This document shows, piece by piece, positions 46,581 through 57,789 of a stretch of DNA of 64,000 nucleotides. The DNA is taken from NCBI GenBank assembly GCA_964017045.1, contig OZ024798.1, positions 32,893,050 through 32,957,049 on the forward strand. The letters run 5' to 3'. A program made the translations under genes and the position numbers. The notes under the pieces were generated by a model, which was given only the letters and a program-made list of their open reading frames with translations, was not told the origin of the DNA and searched no databases. Origin of the DNA: Omphiscola glabra. Taxonomy: Eukaryota > Mollusca > Gastropoda > Lymnaeidae. Position 1 is the stretch's first letter; every line of letters begins with the position of its first letter.

Positions 46581-47760
46581 GGGGATGTTACTGGGTTTTT
46601 TTCTTACTTAATCGACTTTTTTTTATCATTCAAGTCTGTTCCTCCCGAAAGCCTTACGAATGATGTTGTGCTTGTTATAGTCCGTGTGCTGAACTAAAGT
46701 GCATCATCGTAGCGCTTCAGCGTCCACCGCTTATCTCACCCTATTTTGTTGTTGTTGTGATATCATCGTCATCGATTAAATGTGTAGCGCTCAACCACTA
46801 CCCACCCCTCCCTTGATTGGCAACAGGTGGTTTAAGTTCGAATATATTCTAAATGGAACGTAGAAAATGCGCTCGGGTGATGCAATTTTTCGGAGGGCTC
46901 CAGCTCCAACTCTATAAATAAGCCGACAGCTTTCCCAGCCTGCAGAGAGAAAGAGAGATAGAGAAAGAGAGAGAGAGATCTGCTAGATGTTCTAGACACG
47001 AGACATATTACGAGAGTAACCATACTTAAAAGGAGTCTTACAATATTTTACTCTCTGTGTGCGTGTGTGTATTAATAATTGTATTTTTTTTCGAGGATTA
47101 TACTTTTCCCCCTGATCTACTGTAAGTTTATTTTATTTTGTATCTATCTCTATTTCATTTCCTATTTTTACATTAATTTAACTGTATAGTTAAATTGAAT
47201 ATCGTTAACATCACTAGCTCTAGTATTGTTTTTCTTTGTATACCGATTTTCAGTTCTTTGCTACGTATTGTTCATCTGACGAGCCAAATCTTAAAGTGGA
47301 TTAAATTTTTACAAAAACCATATAACGTTTCGTAACAATGCCGTCTCATGATATTCTTGACATAATCCATTTAGTTCACTGTTGTGAAAGTGACAGGTCA
47401 CGTGACCCCGAAGGCCGTTTTTTTTTGGGGGGGGGGGTGGTGTAGTAGAGTTTCTAACTCACCAGGGAACAATGATTACGTCATAACAATGGATTAAATA
47501 ATGTCCCCCATGTCGGTTTTCTTTCCGCCAGCGGATTCGGCGGTTAAGCTGATCTCGGGGACGAACGGATTAATCAGCGGTTCCGTGGTTGGGTGGAGGC
47601 GAGGCAAATGAAAGGAAACATTTAACGTGCAGGTGGTCAGGGGGGTGTAATTTCATTGAAATAAAATGATCGATGTGGTAAATTGTATAGAATTGGATAT
47701 GAAATGGGCTCAAGCAGTCGGAAAAAAACATCAGTGGAACAGTAGCCTTGAAGAAATGAC
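46581..47760. other. Long spacer, possible promoter-like motif
   Basis: Contains tctataaataagcc (about 46912-46925), a TATA-like motif, followed by a purine-rich gagagaaagagagat run. Also poly-G at about 47428-47436. No gene starts were recognised downstream. Confidence 0.25.
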
Positions 47761-48200
47761 AGGGCAATCGATTTTAACTGTAGGGCAATTGATTTTAACT
47801 GTAGAAAATTGATTTTAACTGTAGGTCAATTGATTTTAATTGTAGGTCAATCGATTTTAACTGTAGGGAAATTGATTTTAACTGTAGGGCAATTGATTTT
47901 AACTGTAGGGCAATTGATTTTAACTGTAGGGCAATTGATTTTAACTGTAGGGCAATTGATTTTAACTGTAGGACAATTGATTTTAACTGTATGGATATTG
48001 ATTTTAACTGTAGGACAATTGATTTTAACTGTAGCACAATTGATTTTAACAGTAGGACAATTAATTTTAACAGTAGGACAATTAATTTCAATTTTAGGAC
48101 ACTTTCGTTTAACTATATGAGCATTAATTTTGACTGTAGGACAATTCATTTGAACTGAAGGGCAAATAATTGTAACCTTACGACTATCAGTTTTAACTTT
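47761..48200 (+). repeat. 21-bp minisatellite
   Basis: About 16 good units of attgattttaactgtagggc plus a, then four or five decayed units to about 48200. Confidence 0.95.
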
Positions 48201-48412
48201 AGGAAAATTAACCTCAACGGTCCCTTCTTTCAAATTTCAACCCCAAACATTTCTTTTTTACTATTTAAATTTATAGCACACACTTTTTCTTTAGTACGCG
48301 CCGTTTTATCAAAGGGGCGAATCGCCCTTTTCAGCCGAAAACCTGGCGCCCGTTTCAGTATAAATATGACGTCCAAAAATCTAAAGACTGTTTTCAACAT
48401 AACGTTTGACGC

Positions 48413-48452
48413 CTGTCAGACCGTCCTGTCAGACCGTCCTGTCAGACCGTGC
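48413..48452 (+). repeat. 13-bp tandem repeat
   Basis: Three units of cctgtcagaccgt. Confidence 0.93.
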
Positions 48453-48737
48453 AGCTTCACAAAAAGTTCAAACCAAATCTCAAGCCCCTACAAAACAATC
48501 AGTTTGACGGTGTCATCTGTCATGACATATTCCCAAGAGGCATATATGTTTTATAGTTTGAGAGCCCCCCGCCGAACGTTTGGGGGGGGGGGGGGTGTTG
48601 GTACACAACCTGTTAAGCCCCGGTGGCCAACGTTCGGCGTGTAAACATCCTCGTCACGTTACAACCGCGCGGTGATTGACCTGTTGATAGTGCTTGTCCG
48701 GCCACCTTCAATCACTCCAGTGCTCCACCGCAAGTCG

Positions 48738-48882
48738 GCGACCTTAGAATGGACGTCGGTGACCTTAGACTGACGTCGGTGACCTTAGATTGACGTCAGT
48801 GACCTTAGATTAACGTCGGTGACCTTAGATTGACGTCAGTGACCTTAGATTGACGTCAGTGGCCTTAGACTGACGTGGGTGA
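48738..48882 (+). repeat. 20-bp minisatellite with CRE-like octamers
   Basis: About seven units of gaccttagattgacgtcagt. Three units carry TGACGTCA; others have TGACGTCG or TAACGTCG. TGACCTTA in each unit resembles a nuclear-receptor half site. Confidence 0.92.
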
Positions 48883-49000
48883 GTGAAGTTGCGGCTGATC
48901 TCGCTCTACGACAATTCTTACCAATCACGGATTCAGTGTTCGTGTTTTCTATGTGGACAGTTGTGTGCATTTATGAGATTCTTTTTTGTAAGTTGTTTCT

Positions 49001-49226
49001 GCTAGCTTGTAAATGTGGCTGCCAGCTTGTGAATGCGGCTGCAAGCTTGTGAATGTGGCTGCAAGCTTGTGAATGTGGCTGCAAGCTTGTGAATTTGGCT
49101 GCAAACGTGTGAATGTGGCTGCAAGCTTGTGAATGTGGCTGCAAACTTGTGAATTTGGCTGCAAACTTGTGTACGTGGCTGGAAACTTGTGAATGTGCCT
49201 GCAAACTTGTGAATGTGGCTGGAAGC
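49001..49226 (+). repeat. 20-bp minisatellite
   Basis: Eleven units of gcaagcttgtgaatgtggct, with gcaaacttgt variants at the 3' side. Confidence 0.95.
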
Positions 49227-49549
49227 GATGTTTTGTTTTTCTTTTTTTATTATTTCTGATAAAACGTTTCGCCCTGGGCGCTGGTTTTACGACCCAAGTG
49301 GGGTCCAATGATTCGAATGTGAGACTCTTAATTTCTAAGGCTGTTACGGTGTAAGATGTTACGCCCGAGTTGTACTCACCTTCTGGAATCAGTCACACAT
49401 TTCAACACGATGAAGTTAAAGTATTTGGGGCTTTGAGCAGAATGACTTGGCCCTCAATGTTGCCCTGGATGACTTTCAGTTGCTCTTACATGACAGGACC
49501 TTTGATAAAAAAATGCTATTTTCGCTCATTCGTTATAGGCTAATTTACA

Positions 49550-49640
49550 GTTGGGGTAGATGTTGGATCTATGTTGGTAGATGTTGGATCTATCTGGGTA
49601 GACGTTGGATCTATGTGGATAACTGTTAGATCTATCTTGA
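49550..49640 (+). repeat. ~20-bp tandem repeat
   Basis: Four units of gtagatgttggatctatgtt. Confidence 0.88.
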
Positions 49641-49676
49641 TGCTCGAAGCAAAAAAATCGTTTCTGTTTTTCCCCC

Positions 49677-50170
49677 ACCCTGGGCTTACCCCGCCATAGA
49701 CTTACTCCACAATAGTCTTACCCCAGCATAGTCTTACCCCATCATAGTCTTACCCCACCAAAGTCTTACCCCACCAAAGTCTTACCACATCATAGTCTTA
49801 CCACATCATAGTCTTACTCCATCATAGTCTTACCCCACCATAGTTTTACCCGTTCAAAGTCTTACCCCACCAAAGTCTTACCCCACCATAGTCTTACCCG
49901 ATCATAGTCTTACCACATCATAGTCTTACAACATCATAGTCTTACCCCATCATAGTCTTACCACATCATAGTCTTACCCCATCATAGTCTTACCACATCA
50001 TAGTCTTACCACACCATAGTCTTACCCCACCATAGTCTTACCCCACCAAAGTCTTACCCCAACAAAGTCTTACCCCACCAAAGTCTTACCCGATCATAGT
50101 CTTACCCCACCATAGTCTTACCCGATCATAGTATTACCCTTTCATAGTATAACCCCACCATAGTCTTACC
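49677..50170 (+). repeat. 16-bp minisatellite
   Basis: About 31 units of cttaccccatcatagt with caccatagt, caccaaagt and cacatcatagt variants. Confidence 0.96.
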
Positions 50171-50900
50171 CCCCCCTATAGTCCTACCCACAATAGTCTT
50201 ACACCACCATAGTCTTGACCCCACTAGTCCTAAACCACTACAGTTTTACCCCACAATAGTCGTATCCACCCACAGATCTACCCGACCAAAGTCCTACCCA
50301 CCATAAATCTACTCTACCATAGTCCTACCACCATAGATCTACCCGACCATAGTCTTACCATAATAGATCTACTCTATCCTAGTCCTACCACCATAGATCT
50401 ACTCTACCATAGTCCTACCACCATAGATCTACTCTACCAAAGTCCTACCTTTATAGATCTACTCTACCATAGTCCTACCACCATAGATCTACTCTACCAT
50501 AGTCCTACCCACCATAGATCTACTCTACCATAGTCCTACCACCATAGATCTACTCTACCATAGTCCTACCACCATAGATCTACTCTACCATAGTCCTACC
50601 ACCATAGCTCTACTCTACCATAGTCCTACCACCATAGATCTACCCGACCATAGTCCTACCACCATAGATCTACTCTACCATAGTCCTACCACTATAGATC
50701 TACTCTACCATAGTCCTACCACCATAGATCTACTCTACCATAGTCCTACCACTATAGATCTACTCTACCATAGTCCTACCCACCATAGATCTACCCGACC
50801 ATAGTCCTACCCACCATAGATCTACTCTACCATAGTCCTACCCACCATAGATCTACTCTACCATAGTCCTACCACCATAGATCTACCTCTGCATAGTCCG
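50171..50900 (+). repeat. 30-bp minisatellite derived from the adjoining 16-bp unit
   Basis: After a mixed zone (50171-50290), about 20 units of 30-31 bp with the halves ctaccaccatagatc and tactctaccatagtc. Each half resembles the 16-bp unit, so the 30-bp unit is a diverged dimer. Confidence 0.93.
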
Positions 50901-51390
50901 ACCATACCATAACACTTTACCACCACAACCGTAGCCACCACTTTCCTGCCCCAGCCCAGTCCTTTTGGAACAAATTCTACCAAAATCCACGTAAATTCTC
51001 ATCTCATTTAGTGATCCAATATAGTGCTCATTAATTAGCCCCCCGCTGACAGACGTCACGCTGAAATAACTTTAAAATAACATTAGCTAAATAACATTTG
51101 TGGCAAGATGGCTCGGGAGTTGAGTGTAGAAAGGCGCCCTCCTTTTTTCTGCCAATATTGAGTCGGCTTAGCTCCTCACTTCCGCCATGGCTCCATCCAA
51201 TTATCCTCCCCGTTATATATCTGACAGCCATTCTCTTTCGCTATTTCGTGTGTACTTTGAGCTAGCTTGTGAAGCTATGTACCATGAAAGTTGTGCGTCT
51301 GATTGTAGCGTAAAGAGACTAAACTACTTGTATCACAAAAGAGAGCATGAGGAATGGATCTTTAATCTCATTCTTTCATATTTGTTTGGT
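50901..51390. other. Unique spacer
   Basis: Non-repetitive sequence that holds the small open frame starting at 51187. Nothing else recognised. Confidence 0.4.
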
Positions 51391-51441
51391 TGCCTGGACC
51401 AGTTAGCCAGCGTGATGACGGCCACGATACACTTCTTATGA
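51187..51441 (+). CDS. Small open frame of unknown status
   Basis: 84 codons from ATG in non-repetitive sequence: MAPSNYPPRYISDSHSLSLF, then a Cys/Tyr-containing middle, then a tail that runs into the 56-bp repeat at 51391. No family recognised. The overlap with a tandem repeat argues against a real gene, so confidence is low. Confidence 0.15.
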   Translation: MAPSNYPPRYISDSHSLSLFRVYFELACEAMYHESCASDCSVKRLNYLYHKREHEEWIFNLILSYLFGCLDQLASVMTATIHFL

Positions 51442-51556
51442 TGTTTTGCCTGGACCAGTTAGACAGCGTGATGAGGGCCACGATACACTTCTTATGATGT
51501 TTTGCCTGGACCAGTTAGACAGCGTGATGAGGGCCACGGCACACTTCTTATAATGT
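51391..51556 (+). repeat. 56-bp tandem repeat, three units
   Basis: Units at 51391, 51447 and 51503 with cores tgcctggaccagttagacag and gccacgatacacttcttat. Confidence 0.95.
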
Positions 51557-51639
51557 CTTCATTTAAATGAGTGTAATAAACGTACAAACGAAATGAAGAC
51601 CACGGTAACCCTGACACATTTTCACATGAGCTACATTTT

Positions 51640-51780
51640 AGGATGGCCTACTTAAAACTACATGTTAGCATGATCTACTTTAAACGATCACATGTTAGGA
51701 TGACCTAATTTATACAACATGCTTGGTTGACCTACTATAAATTATATGTTAAGATGTCCTACTTTATATCATATGTTATA
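51640..51780 (+). repeat. Degenerate ~28-bp repeat
   Basis: Four or five loose copies of acatgttaggatgacctact with AT-rich linkers. Confidence 0.65.
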
Positions 51781-51954
51781 TTATTCTTTCTTTTTTGCTC
51801 CTTTTATTTTAATCTAAAGAGCCGCACGACCTTAGCCATAATAAGAGCCGCAATCCGTGAGCCATAATAAGAGCCACAATCTTTGAACTCTAATGATCAA
51901 CCAAAAAAAAATAAGGACGAGTCGCTGCAAAAGTGTTAACCCTTGCTCTAAGTG

Positions 51955-52345
51955 ACTTTGGTTTGAAAGTCTCTGTCGCTGCTGTTGTGGGTGCTGTTTG
52001 AAAGTCTCGGTCTCTGCTGTAGTGGGTGCTGTTCGAAAGTCTCTGTCTCTGCTGTTGTGGGTGCTGTTTGTAAGTCTCTATCTCTGCTGTTGTGCCTGCT
52101 GTTTGTTAATCTCTGTCTCTGCTGTTGTGGGTGCTGTTTGTAAATCTCGGTTGCTGCTGTTGTGGGAGCTGTTTGTAAGTCTCTGTCGCTACTATTGTGG
52201 GTGCTGTTTGTAAGTCTCTGTCTCTGCTGTTGTGAGTGCTGTTTGTAAGTCTCTGTCGCTGCAGTTGTGGGTGCTGTTTGTAAGTCTCTGTCTCTGCTTT
52301 GTGGGTGCTGTTTGTAAGTCTCTGTCTCTGCTGTTGTGGGTGCTG
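51955..52345 (+). repeat. 35-bp minisatellite
   Basis: Eleven units with cores gtttgtaagtctctgtctct and gctgttgtgggtgct. Confidence 0.96.
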
Positions 52346-52464
52346 TTATTGGCGGTGATTGGTATTAAATTAATTATATAACACATTGTGATAGTTGAAG
52401 CTGTATATCATCTTTAGGAAATGTGAGATAAAAATGGGGTGATCTCGAACTCTATAACGTATGT

Positions 52465-52660
52465 AGCTTTGTTTTAATATTTTTGTGATTGTTATACACC
52501 CCATTATGATTTGTTTTAATATGATTGTAATTGTTATGCACCCCATTATGCTTTGTTTTAATATGATTGTGATTGTAAATTTTATTTACCCTATTGTACT
52601 TTGTTTTAATACTATTGTGATTGTTATACACCCCATTATGTGATTGTGATTGTTATACAC
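52465..52660 (+). repeat. ~44-bp tandem repeat
   Basis: Four to five units with cores tttgttttaatatgattgtg and attgttatacaccccattat. Confidence 0.88.
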
Positions 52661-52751
52661 CTCATCAACGTAAAAATCATTTTTGTTCACCTATTTATAT
52701 ATCAAAGACAAATTTATTTAAACATTATTTCTTTCTCTTTCTTTATTTCAG

Positions 52752-52843
52752 CAAAAGCAATTAAAACCGGAGACGGATATTTTGGTCTAGTTCTTGCTGC
52801 ACCACCTTCAGAGAAAGTCTCAAGGAAATTGCTAACTCAGTAA
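52752..52843 (+). CDS. Candidate terminal exon of an unrecognised gene
   Basis: A pyrimidine-rich tract and acceptor (ctttatttcag) at 52741-52751 precede an open stretch reading AIKTGDGYFGLVLAAPPSEK, then VSRKLLTQ and stop taa at 52841-52843. The composition is protein-like and non-repetitive, unlike the surrounding arrays. No family was recognised, no upstream partner exon was found, and no polyadenylation signal was confirmed. It may be chance. Confidence 0.25.
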
Positions 52844-53040
52844 AAGAAATCGAAACAAACGACTAACCACGTCCACAACAGGTCATCTGATAAAACAAAA
52901 CTACCCAGAAGCCAACGCCAGGCATGAATGGTTGATCATGCAACGGGGAACAGAACCAAACAAAGCGCCGTGTTCCTCCGACTCCCTCCTGTTAGACAAA
53001 CATTTCGTTGACTTGCGACGGCACAACATTCGCCCCTCCT

Positions 53041-53240
53041 GTCTGCATACTCTCTAACACCTCCATCTCAGTCCTGACAAGGACCAGAGTGCTGCCTGCA
53101 TACTCTCTAACACCTCCATCTCAGTCCTGACAAGGACCAGAGTGCTGCCTGCATACTCTCTAACACCTCCATCTCAGTCCAGGCAAGGACCAGAGTTTGT
53201 CTGTATACTCTCTAACACCACCGTCTTAGTCCTGACGAGA
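53041..53240 (+). repeat. 53-bp tandem repeat
   Basis: Nearly four units with cores tgcatactctctaacacctc and cctgacaaggaccagagt. Confidence 0.94.
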
Positions 53241-53464
53241 ACAAATGGTTGGTATTTGCAAGGGATTGCAAGTCAGAGTTAGGATATCAGCCCTTGATTT
53301 GGGATCGGATTTATCGCGTCGGTAAAATCGAATTTGTATAATGCCACGATAAGCCATTTGAGCTGTAGGACAATACATAATGCAAATAATTTAGCAGTTA
53401 AAGGGCAGCAAGTAGCCGAGGAAATATCTTGTGTAAATATATCTATTCATCAGACCATTTGCGT

Positions 53465-54135
53465 CATCGTTTGTATTACAAAAGGTGACCTCTCTGCCAG
53501 TGTTAGTCATTCATATATCAGTTTGTATTACAAAAGGTGGCCTCTCTGCCAGTGTAAGTCATTCATATATCAGTTTGTATTACAAAAGGTGACCTCTCTG
53601 CCAGTGTTAGTCATTCATATATCAGTTTGTATTACAAAAGGTGACCTCTCTGCCAGTGCTAATCATTCATATATCAGTTTGTATTACAAAAGGTGACCTC
53701 TCTGCCAGTGTTAGTCATTCATATATCAGTTTGTATTACAAAAGTGACCTCTCTGCCAGTGTTAGTCATTCATATATCAGTTTGTATTACAAAAGGTGAC
53801 CTCTCTGCCAGTGTTAGTCATTCATATATCAGTTTGTATTACAAAAGTGACCTCTCTGCCAGTGTTAGTCATTCATATATTAGTTTGTATTACAAAAGGT
53901 GACCTCTCTGCCAGTGTTAGTCATTCATATATAAGTTTGTATTACAAAAGTGACCTCTCTGCCAGTGTTAGTCATTCATATATCAGTTTGTATTACAAAA
54001 GGTGACCTCTCTGCCAGTGTTAGTCATTCATATATCAGTTTGTATTACAAAAGTGACCTCTCTGCCAGTGCTAGTCATTCATATATCAGTTTGTATTACA
54101 AAAAGGGGTCTCTCTGCCAGTGCTAGTCCCACGTA
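53465..54135 (+). repeat. 51/52-bp minisatellite with alternating unit lengths
   Basis: Thirteen units with cores gacctctctgccagtgttag and atatcagtttgtattac. The first five have aaaaggtgacc (52 bp). After that, aaaagtgacc (51 bp) and aaaaggtgacc alternate strictly, showing later expansion as a 103-bp dimer. Confidence 0.96.
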
Positions 54136-54466
54136 TATCAGTTTGATTTACTTAAAAAAACATTTTTTCTTCTTTTAACGTGTCCTAAAGCAGTTCTCTT
54201 GTCTGTCAGACGATTGGGAAGCATTGGACTTGACATATCTGCTATTCATTTCATGCTCATTTAACTTGACCTCTTCAGCAGTTTCAGACCTGGTTTTTAC
54301 AATCAAATCGTGTTTACGACACGACTGAAACGATCCAATCGGCCGATTCGCCCGGTCGCCTTCTGATGGTGTTGACGGTCGTGATGGTGGCGCCCAGTCG
54401 TTCAGATCTCCCACGTGAAAACATTTCACCTGTCAAAGGGTCGCTATTCGGGATGACAAGCGTAGG
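54136..54466 (+). other. Upstream flank / possible 5' UTR of the KCNQ1-like exon
   Basis: This non-repetitive stretch separates the 51/52-bp array from the ATG at 54467. CpG content rises from about 54310. An in-frame stop lies at 54416-54418. No clear TATA box or 5' splice acceptor was identified, so whether this is UTR, promoter or intron is undecided. Confidence 0.3.
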
Positions 54467-55008
54467 ATGAGTTGCCCCGCACGACAGCGGCACGTCAGCG
54501 AGGATGCCTCCTCTCAGGTGATGCTCTCCGTGGCGGGGGCTCGTCGCGGAGACGGCGACGGCGACGACGGGAAGGATGGTGAAATCAGGGGCAGCAACAG
54601 CAGCATCGGAGGCGCCAGCGGCAAGGGCGCGGAGGATGGAGACGACGAGGGGGGCACCTGCAGGAAGCAGTTCCGGCTTTCCCCGAACTCCCCCAACGCC
54701 CCGCGACAGATGAGCACCCGAGTCAACATCCGGGGTCTCCTCAAACGGAGCAAGTCCTCCAAAAACGGCTACCCGGGAATGTTCTCCCACTCGCTGGAGG
54801 TGGAGTACTCGCCCTCGTCTTCTGGGACGTATCCTCCCTCGGTGGAGGCTCGTGGTCTGAATGCCTCCGTAGACAGGACATACAATAAAATGCTGGAAAG
54901 TAAAGTGATGGCGTCTCGTCTCCACAGCAAGACATCCGTCCAGGGGCGGATATACAATTTTTTGGAGAGGCCGACAGGGTGGAAGTGCTTTATATATCAT
55001 TTTACAGT
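54467..55008 (+). CDS. KCNQ1-like: First coding exon of a KCNQ1-like voltage-gated potassium channel (partial gene)
   Basis: Encodes 180 codons plus two bases. Residues about 1-155 are a cytoplasmic, low-complexity N-terminus rich in Gly, Ser, Asp and Arg. Residues 158-181 read [18 protein letters not shown] followed by IYHFTV, which is the hallmark KCNQ1 sequence leading into transmembrane segment S1. The family forms tetrameric plasma-membrane K+ channels that repolarise excitable and epithelial cells. ATG 54467 is the first in-frame ATG after an in-frame stop at 54416-54418, and it has A at position -3. The donor is acagt/gtaagt at 55008/55009, leaving phase 2 inside the Val codon; human KCNQ1 exon 1, as I recall it, ends at the equivalent place and phase. 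S1-S6, the pore and the C-terminal helices must lie on later exons outside this window. The exon is far more GC- and CpG-rich than its surroundings, as expected for a real coding exon. Assignment to KCNQ1 rather than KCNQ2-5 rests on the [12 protein letters not shown] wording. Confidence 0.9.
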
Positions 55009-55060
55009 GTAAGTATAGTTATTTATTACCTGCATGCTCACCGGCTTTATACACTGCCTC

Positions 55061-55236
55061 TTGCCCCACACAATTAAATGACACTTTTAGACATGATAAT
55101 ATAAGACACTTTATTTCTTGCCCCACACAATTAAATGAAACTATGAGACATGATAATATAAGACGTTTTATTTTTTGCCCCACACAATTAAACGACACTT
55201 TGAGACATGATAATATAAGACACTTTATTTCTTGAG
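55061..55236 (+). repeat. 57-bp tandem repeat, three units
   Basis: Units at about 55061, 55118 and 55175 with cores ttgccccacacaattaaatg and gacatgataatataagac. Lies 50 bp into the presumed KCNQ1-like intron. Confidence 0.95.
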
Positions 55237-56354
55237 TCTAATGGTACCAGGGTGCGAATGGCGGCGCTGCGTGTCTGTGTCCATTTTGACTAATGCTATT
55301 CGTATGTCATTTGTAGTAGTTTATTTTAGTTAAAATGAAGAATTAAGTTTACAAACGTATAGTACATTCAATTATCTTTCAATTGATACCTCATTTGATC
55401 TTACAAACCCAACAATAATATTTTAAATCGTTTTTTAATCCCAACCTCTCAATTCTGGTACCTGGGTACCAATAGTTGCAGCCTTTTCAAAACAATACAG
55501 GCCAATACACTCCGAGACTAGGAACTTATGACGTGACATTTTCAGCAAAATACACGACACTCCGAACACTTTCAATGAAAATCGGTTCCTACAGCTTTTG
55601 ACGGGCAATCGCCATCGGCCAATTTGAATGAGTCCACAACTTTTACTCCCTGACCCTCAAAAGCAGACCTTGCCAGGTATCAGTCATTTGATGTCCGATT
55701 AACCTTCCCCTCCCCACAACCCTTTTTTCTCTTGTGGGTGCCTTGTTGAACGGACTCGTTTCTCTCATTGGTAAGTCCATAGTTCTTCTATTCATCAACT
55801 AAACGAGAGACGATAAGGTGAGCAGCAGTTAGATGACATTTCTCTTATCGTTTATTAAATATACCTTTAATTTAATTTTTTTCCCCTCTTTCTTTCTTTT
55901 TTTTCCCCCTTCAACACCTTGTTACCAGTAGATTTACCTGCAGCGTTATAAGTTCATGACGTCATTAACGCTGTGTGTGTGTTGGGGGGGGGGGGGGGGT
56001 TTCGGTGCAGACAAATGCCATTTCTCTGAATGTTTCTGTCCTGCTTCTTGGACATGATCGATATTTTGTGGTGTACATACCTGTTGTGATCTCTTGTAGC
56101 TCGACTTGTGTCGTGATGTGGATATCTCGTTCTCTCGTTAGGTAAACATGAGAGGTCGTCAATGGTGACCCTCCGTGGTGGAATAGTTCAAATGGAGTAG
56201 AGCTCGTCTTCACACATTAACTGTTATGAAATGTAGAATCGGTAACTATATCATTTAGTGTGCCAGTTACCAAATCAGTTACTATATCCGAAACATATCG
56301 TTGGCAGAAGTAATGACGTCTTACCAGACAAGGGAAATAATAATTTTCTGAAAA
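55237..56354. other. Intronic spacer, no exon recognised
   Basis: AT-rich unique sequence with a poly-G tract at about 55984-55999. None of the short open frames resembles a channel exon. Confidence 0.45.
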
Positions 56355-56615
56355 GAGGTAATGACTCCCGCCTAATGGGTGTTTTAGAATATGACTGGGC
56401 AGAGGAAATGACTCCTGACTGAGCAGTGTTTTAGAATATGACTGGGCAGAGGAAATGACTTCTGACAGAGCTGTGTTTTAGAATATGACTGGCTAGAGGA
56501 AATGACTCCTGACTGAGCTGTGTTTTAGAATATGACTGGCCAGAGGTTATGACCCCCCCCCCCCCCCAACCGAGAAGTGTTTTAGAATATGACTGGCCAG
56601 GGGCAATGACCAGTT
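56355..56615 (+). repeat. ~46-bp minisatellite
   Basis: Five units with cores gtgttttagaatatgactgg and cagaggaaatgactcctgac. One unit is interrupted by poly-C (about 56552-56567). Confidence 0.93.
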
Positions 56616-56858
56616 ACGATTTCAACTCACATTCCCATTTTGGTTTATTTATTTGACCCCTCACCGGTGCCATTATTATAGCAGAAGTTCCTGGTTCGAG
56701 AGTTCCATCAACATTCTAACCAACTTCAGATAATTTGCTTGTATCTAAAGATAGGTCAGTTATGGAATGGCTTTCAAATATGTACGTCTCTTGTTCAAGA
56801 AATTACTAAAATTATAGTTTTTCAATCATTGAAATGATTGTAGCTTTTAAATAAACTA

Positions 56859-57336
56859 TTGCTAAAGGCCAGCTAAGTATATTGTTAAAGGCCAGCTCTA
56901 GTATATTGTTAAAGGCCAGCTCTAGCATATTGTTAAAGGCCGGCCCTAGTATATTGTTAAAGGCCAGCTCTAGCGTATTGTTAAAGGCCAGCCCTAGTAT
57001 ATTGTTAAAGGCCAGCTCTAGCGTATTGTTAAAGGCCAGCTCTAGTATATTGTTAAAGGCCAGCTCTAGTATATTGTTAAAGGCCGGCCCTAGTATATTG
57101 TTAAAGGCCGGCCCTAGTATATTGTTAAATGCCAGTTCAGGTATATTGTTAAAGGCCAGCTCTAGTATATTGTTAAAGGCCGGCCCTAGTATATTGTTAA
57201 AGGCCGGCCCTAGTATATTGTTAAAGGCCAGCTCTAGTATATTGTTAAAGGTCAGCTCTAGTATATTGTTAAAGGCCGGCCCTAGTATATTGTTAAAGGC
57301 CAGTTCGGGTATATTGTTAAAGGCCAGCTCTAGTAG
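56859..57336 (+). repeat. 24-bp minisatellite
   Basis: About 20 units of attgttaaaggccagctcta plus gtat. Two main types, ccagctc and ccggccc, are intermixed. The 8-codon period opens a frame (LLKASSSI repeats). Confidence 0.96.
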
Positions 57337-57789
57337 CCAACCCTTTCTTATTTACCATTACAAAATGGCCAGCTAATTCTGCATGAATGGCCAGACCTCG
57401 AAGTGGGCAATTAGTATCAAAACTGACCACTTGACCAACTCAGGTTCCTCAAATTAGTATTTCTCCTCCCTCCCCATAGTAACTCGTTCCGCCTCTACAC
57501 CCCACTCCCCACCCCAATCCGGATGGTCCACATCTCCTTCGGGTGAAAAGACCGCCGAGTTAGACATTCGTCACTGAAAACGGTCATTTGCGAGGAGGAA
57601 TAAACACAGACGGGTGGCCTGGTGACCATTTCATTGAGCCGTTACGTTGGCTGAGAGGGGTAGTGAGTAACATCATTAGACAATGGCGAGGTCTGGAGTA
57701 CGTCCGTGTGGTCGATACTTCATGACGTTAGTCATGGTACGACCTGACCAATGTTCCTTTCCGGCATCTCTCCGGGGGAAGGGGGTCCC
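57337..57789. other. Intronic spacer, no exon recognised
   Basis: Unique sequence between the 24-bp array and the solo LTR. Confidence 0.45.

Noticed and set aside
46912..46925. TATA-like motif tctataaataagcc
   Set aside because: No gene begins downstream within a plausible distance, and AT-rich DNA yields such motifs by chance.
54314..55000. 228-codon minus-strand open frame opposite the KCNQ1-like exon
   Set aside because: It is the antisense shadow of a GC-rich coding exon; the plus strand has the recognisable channel motif and splice donor.
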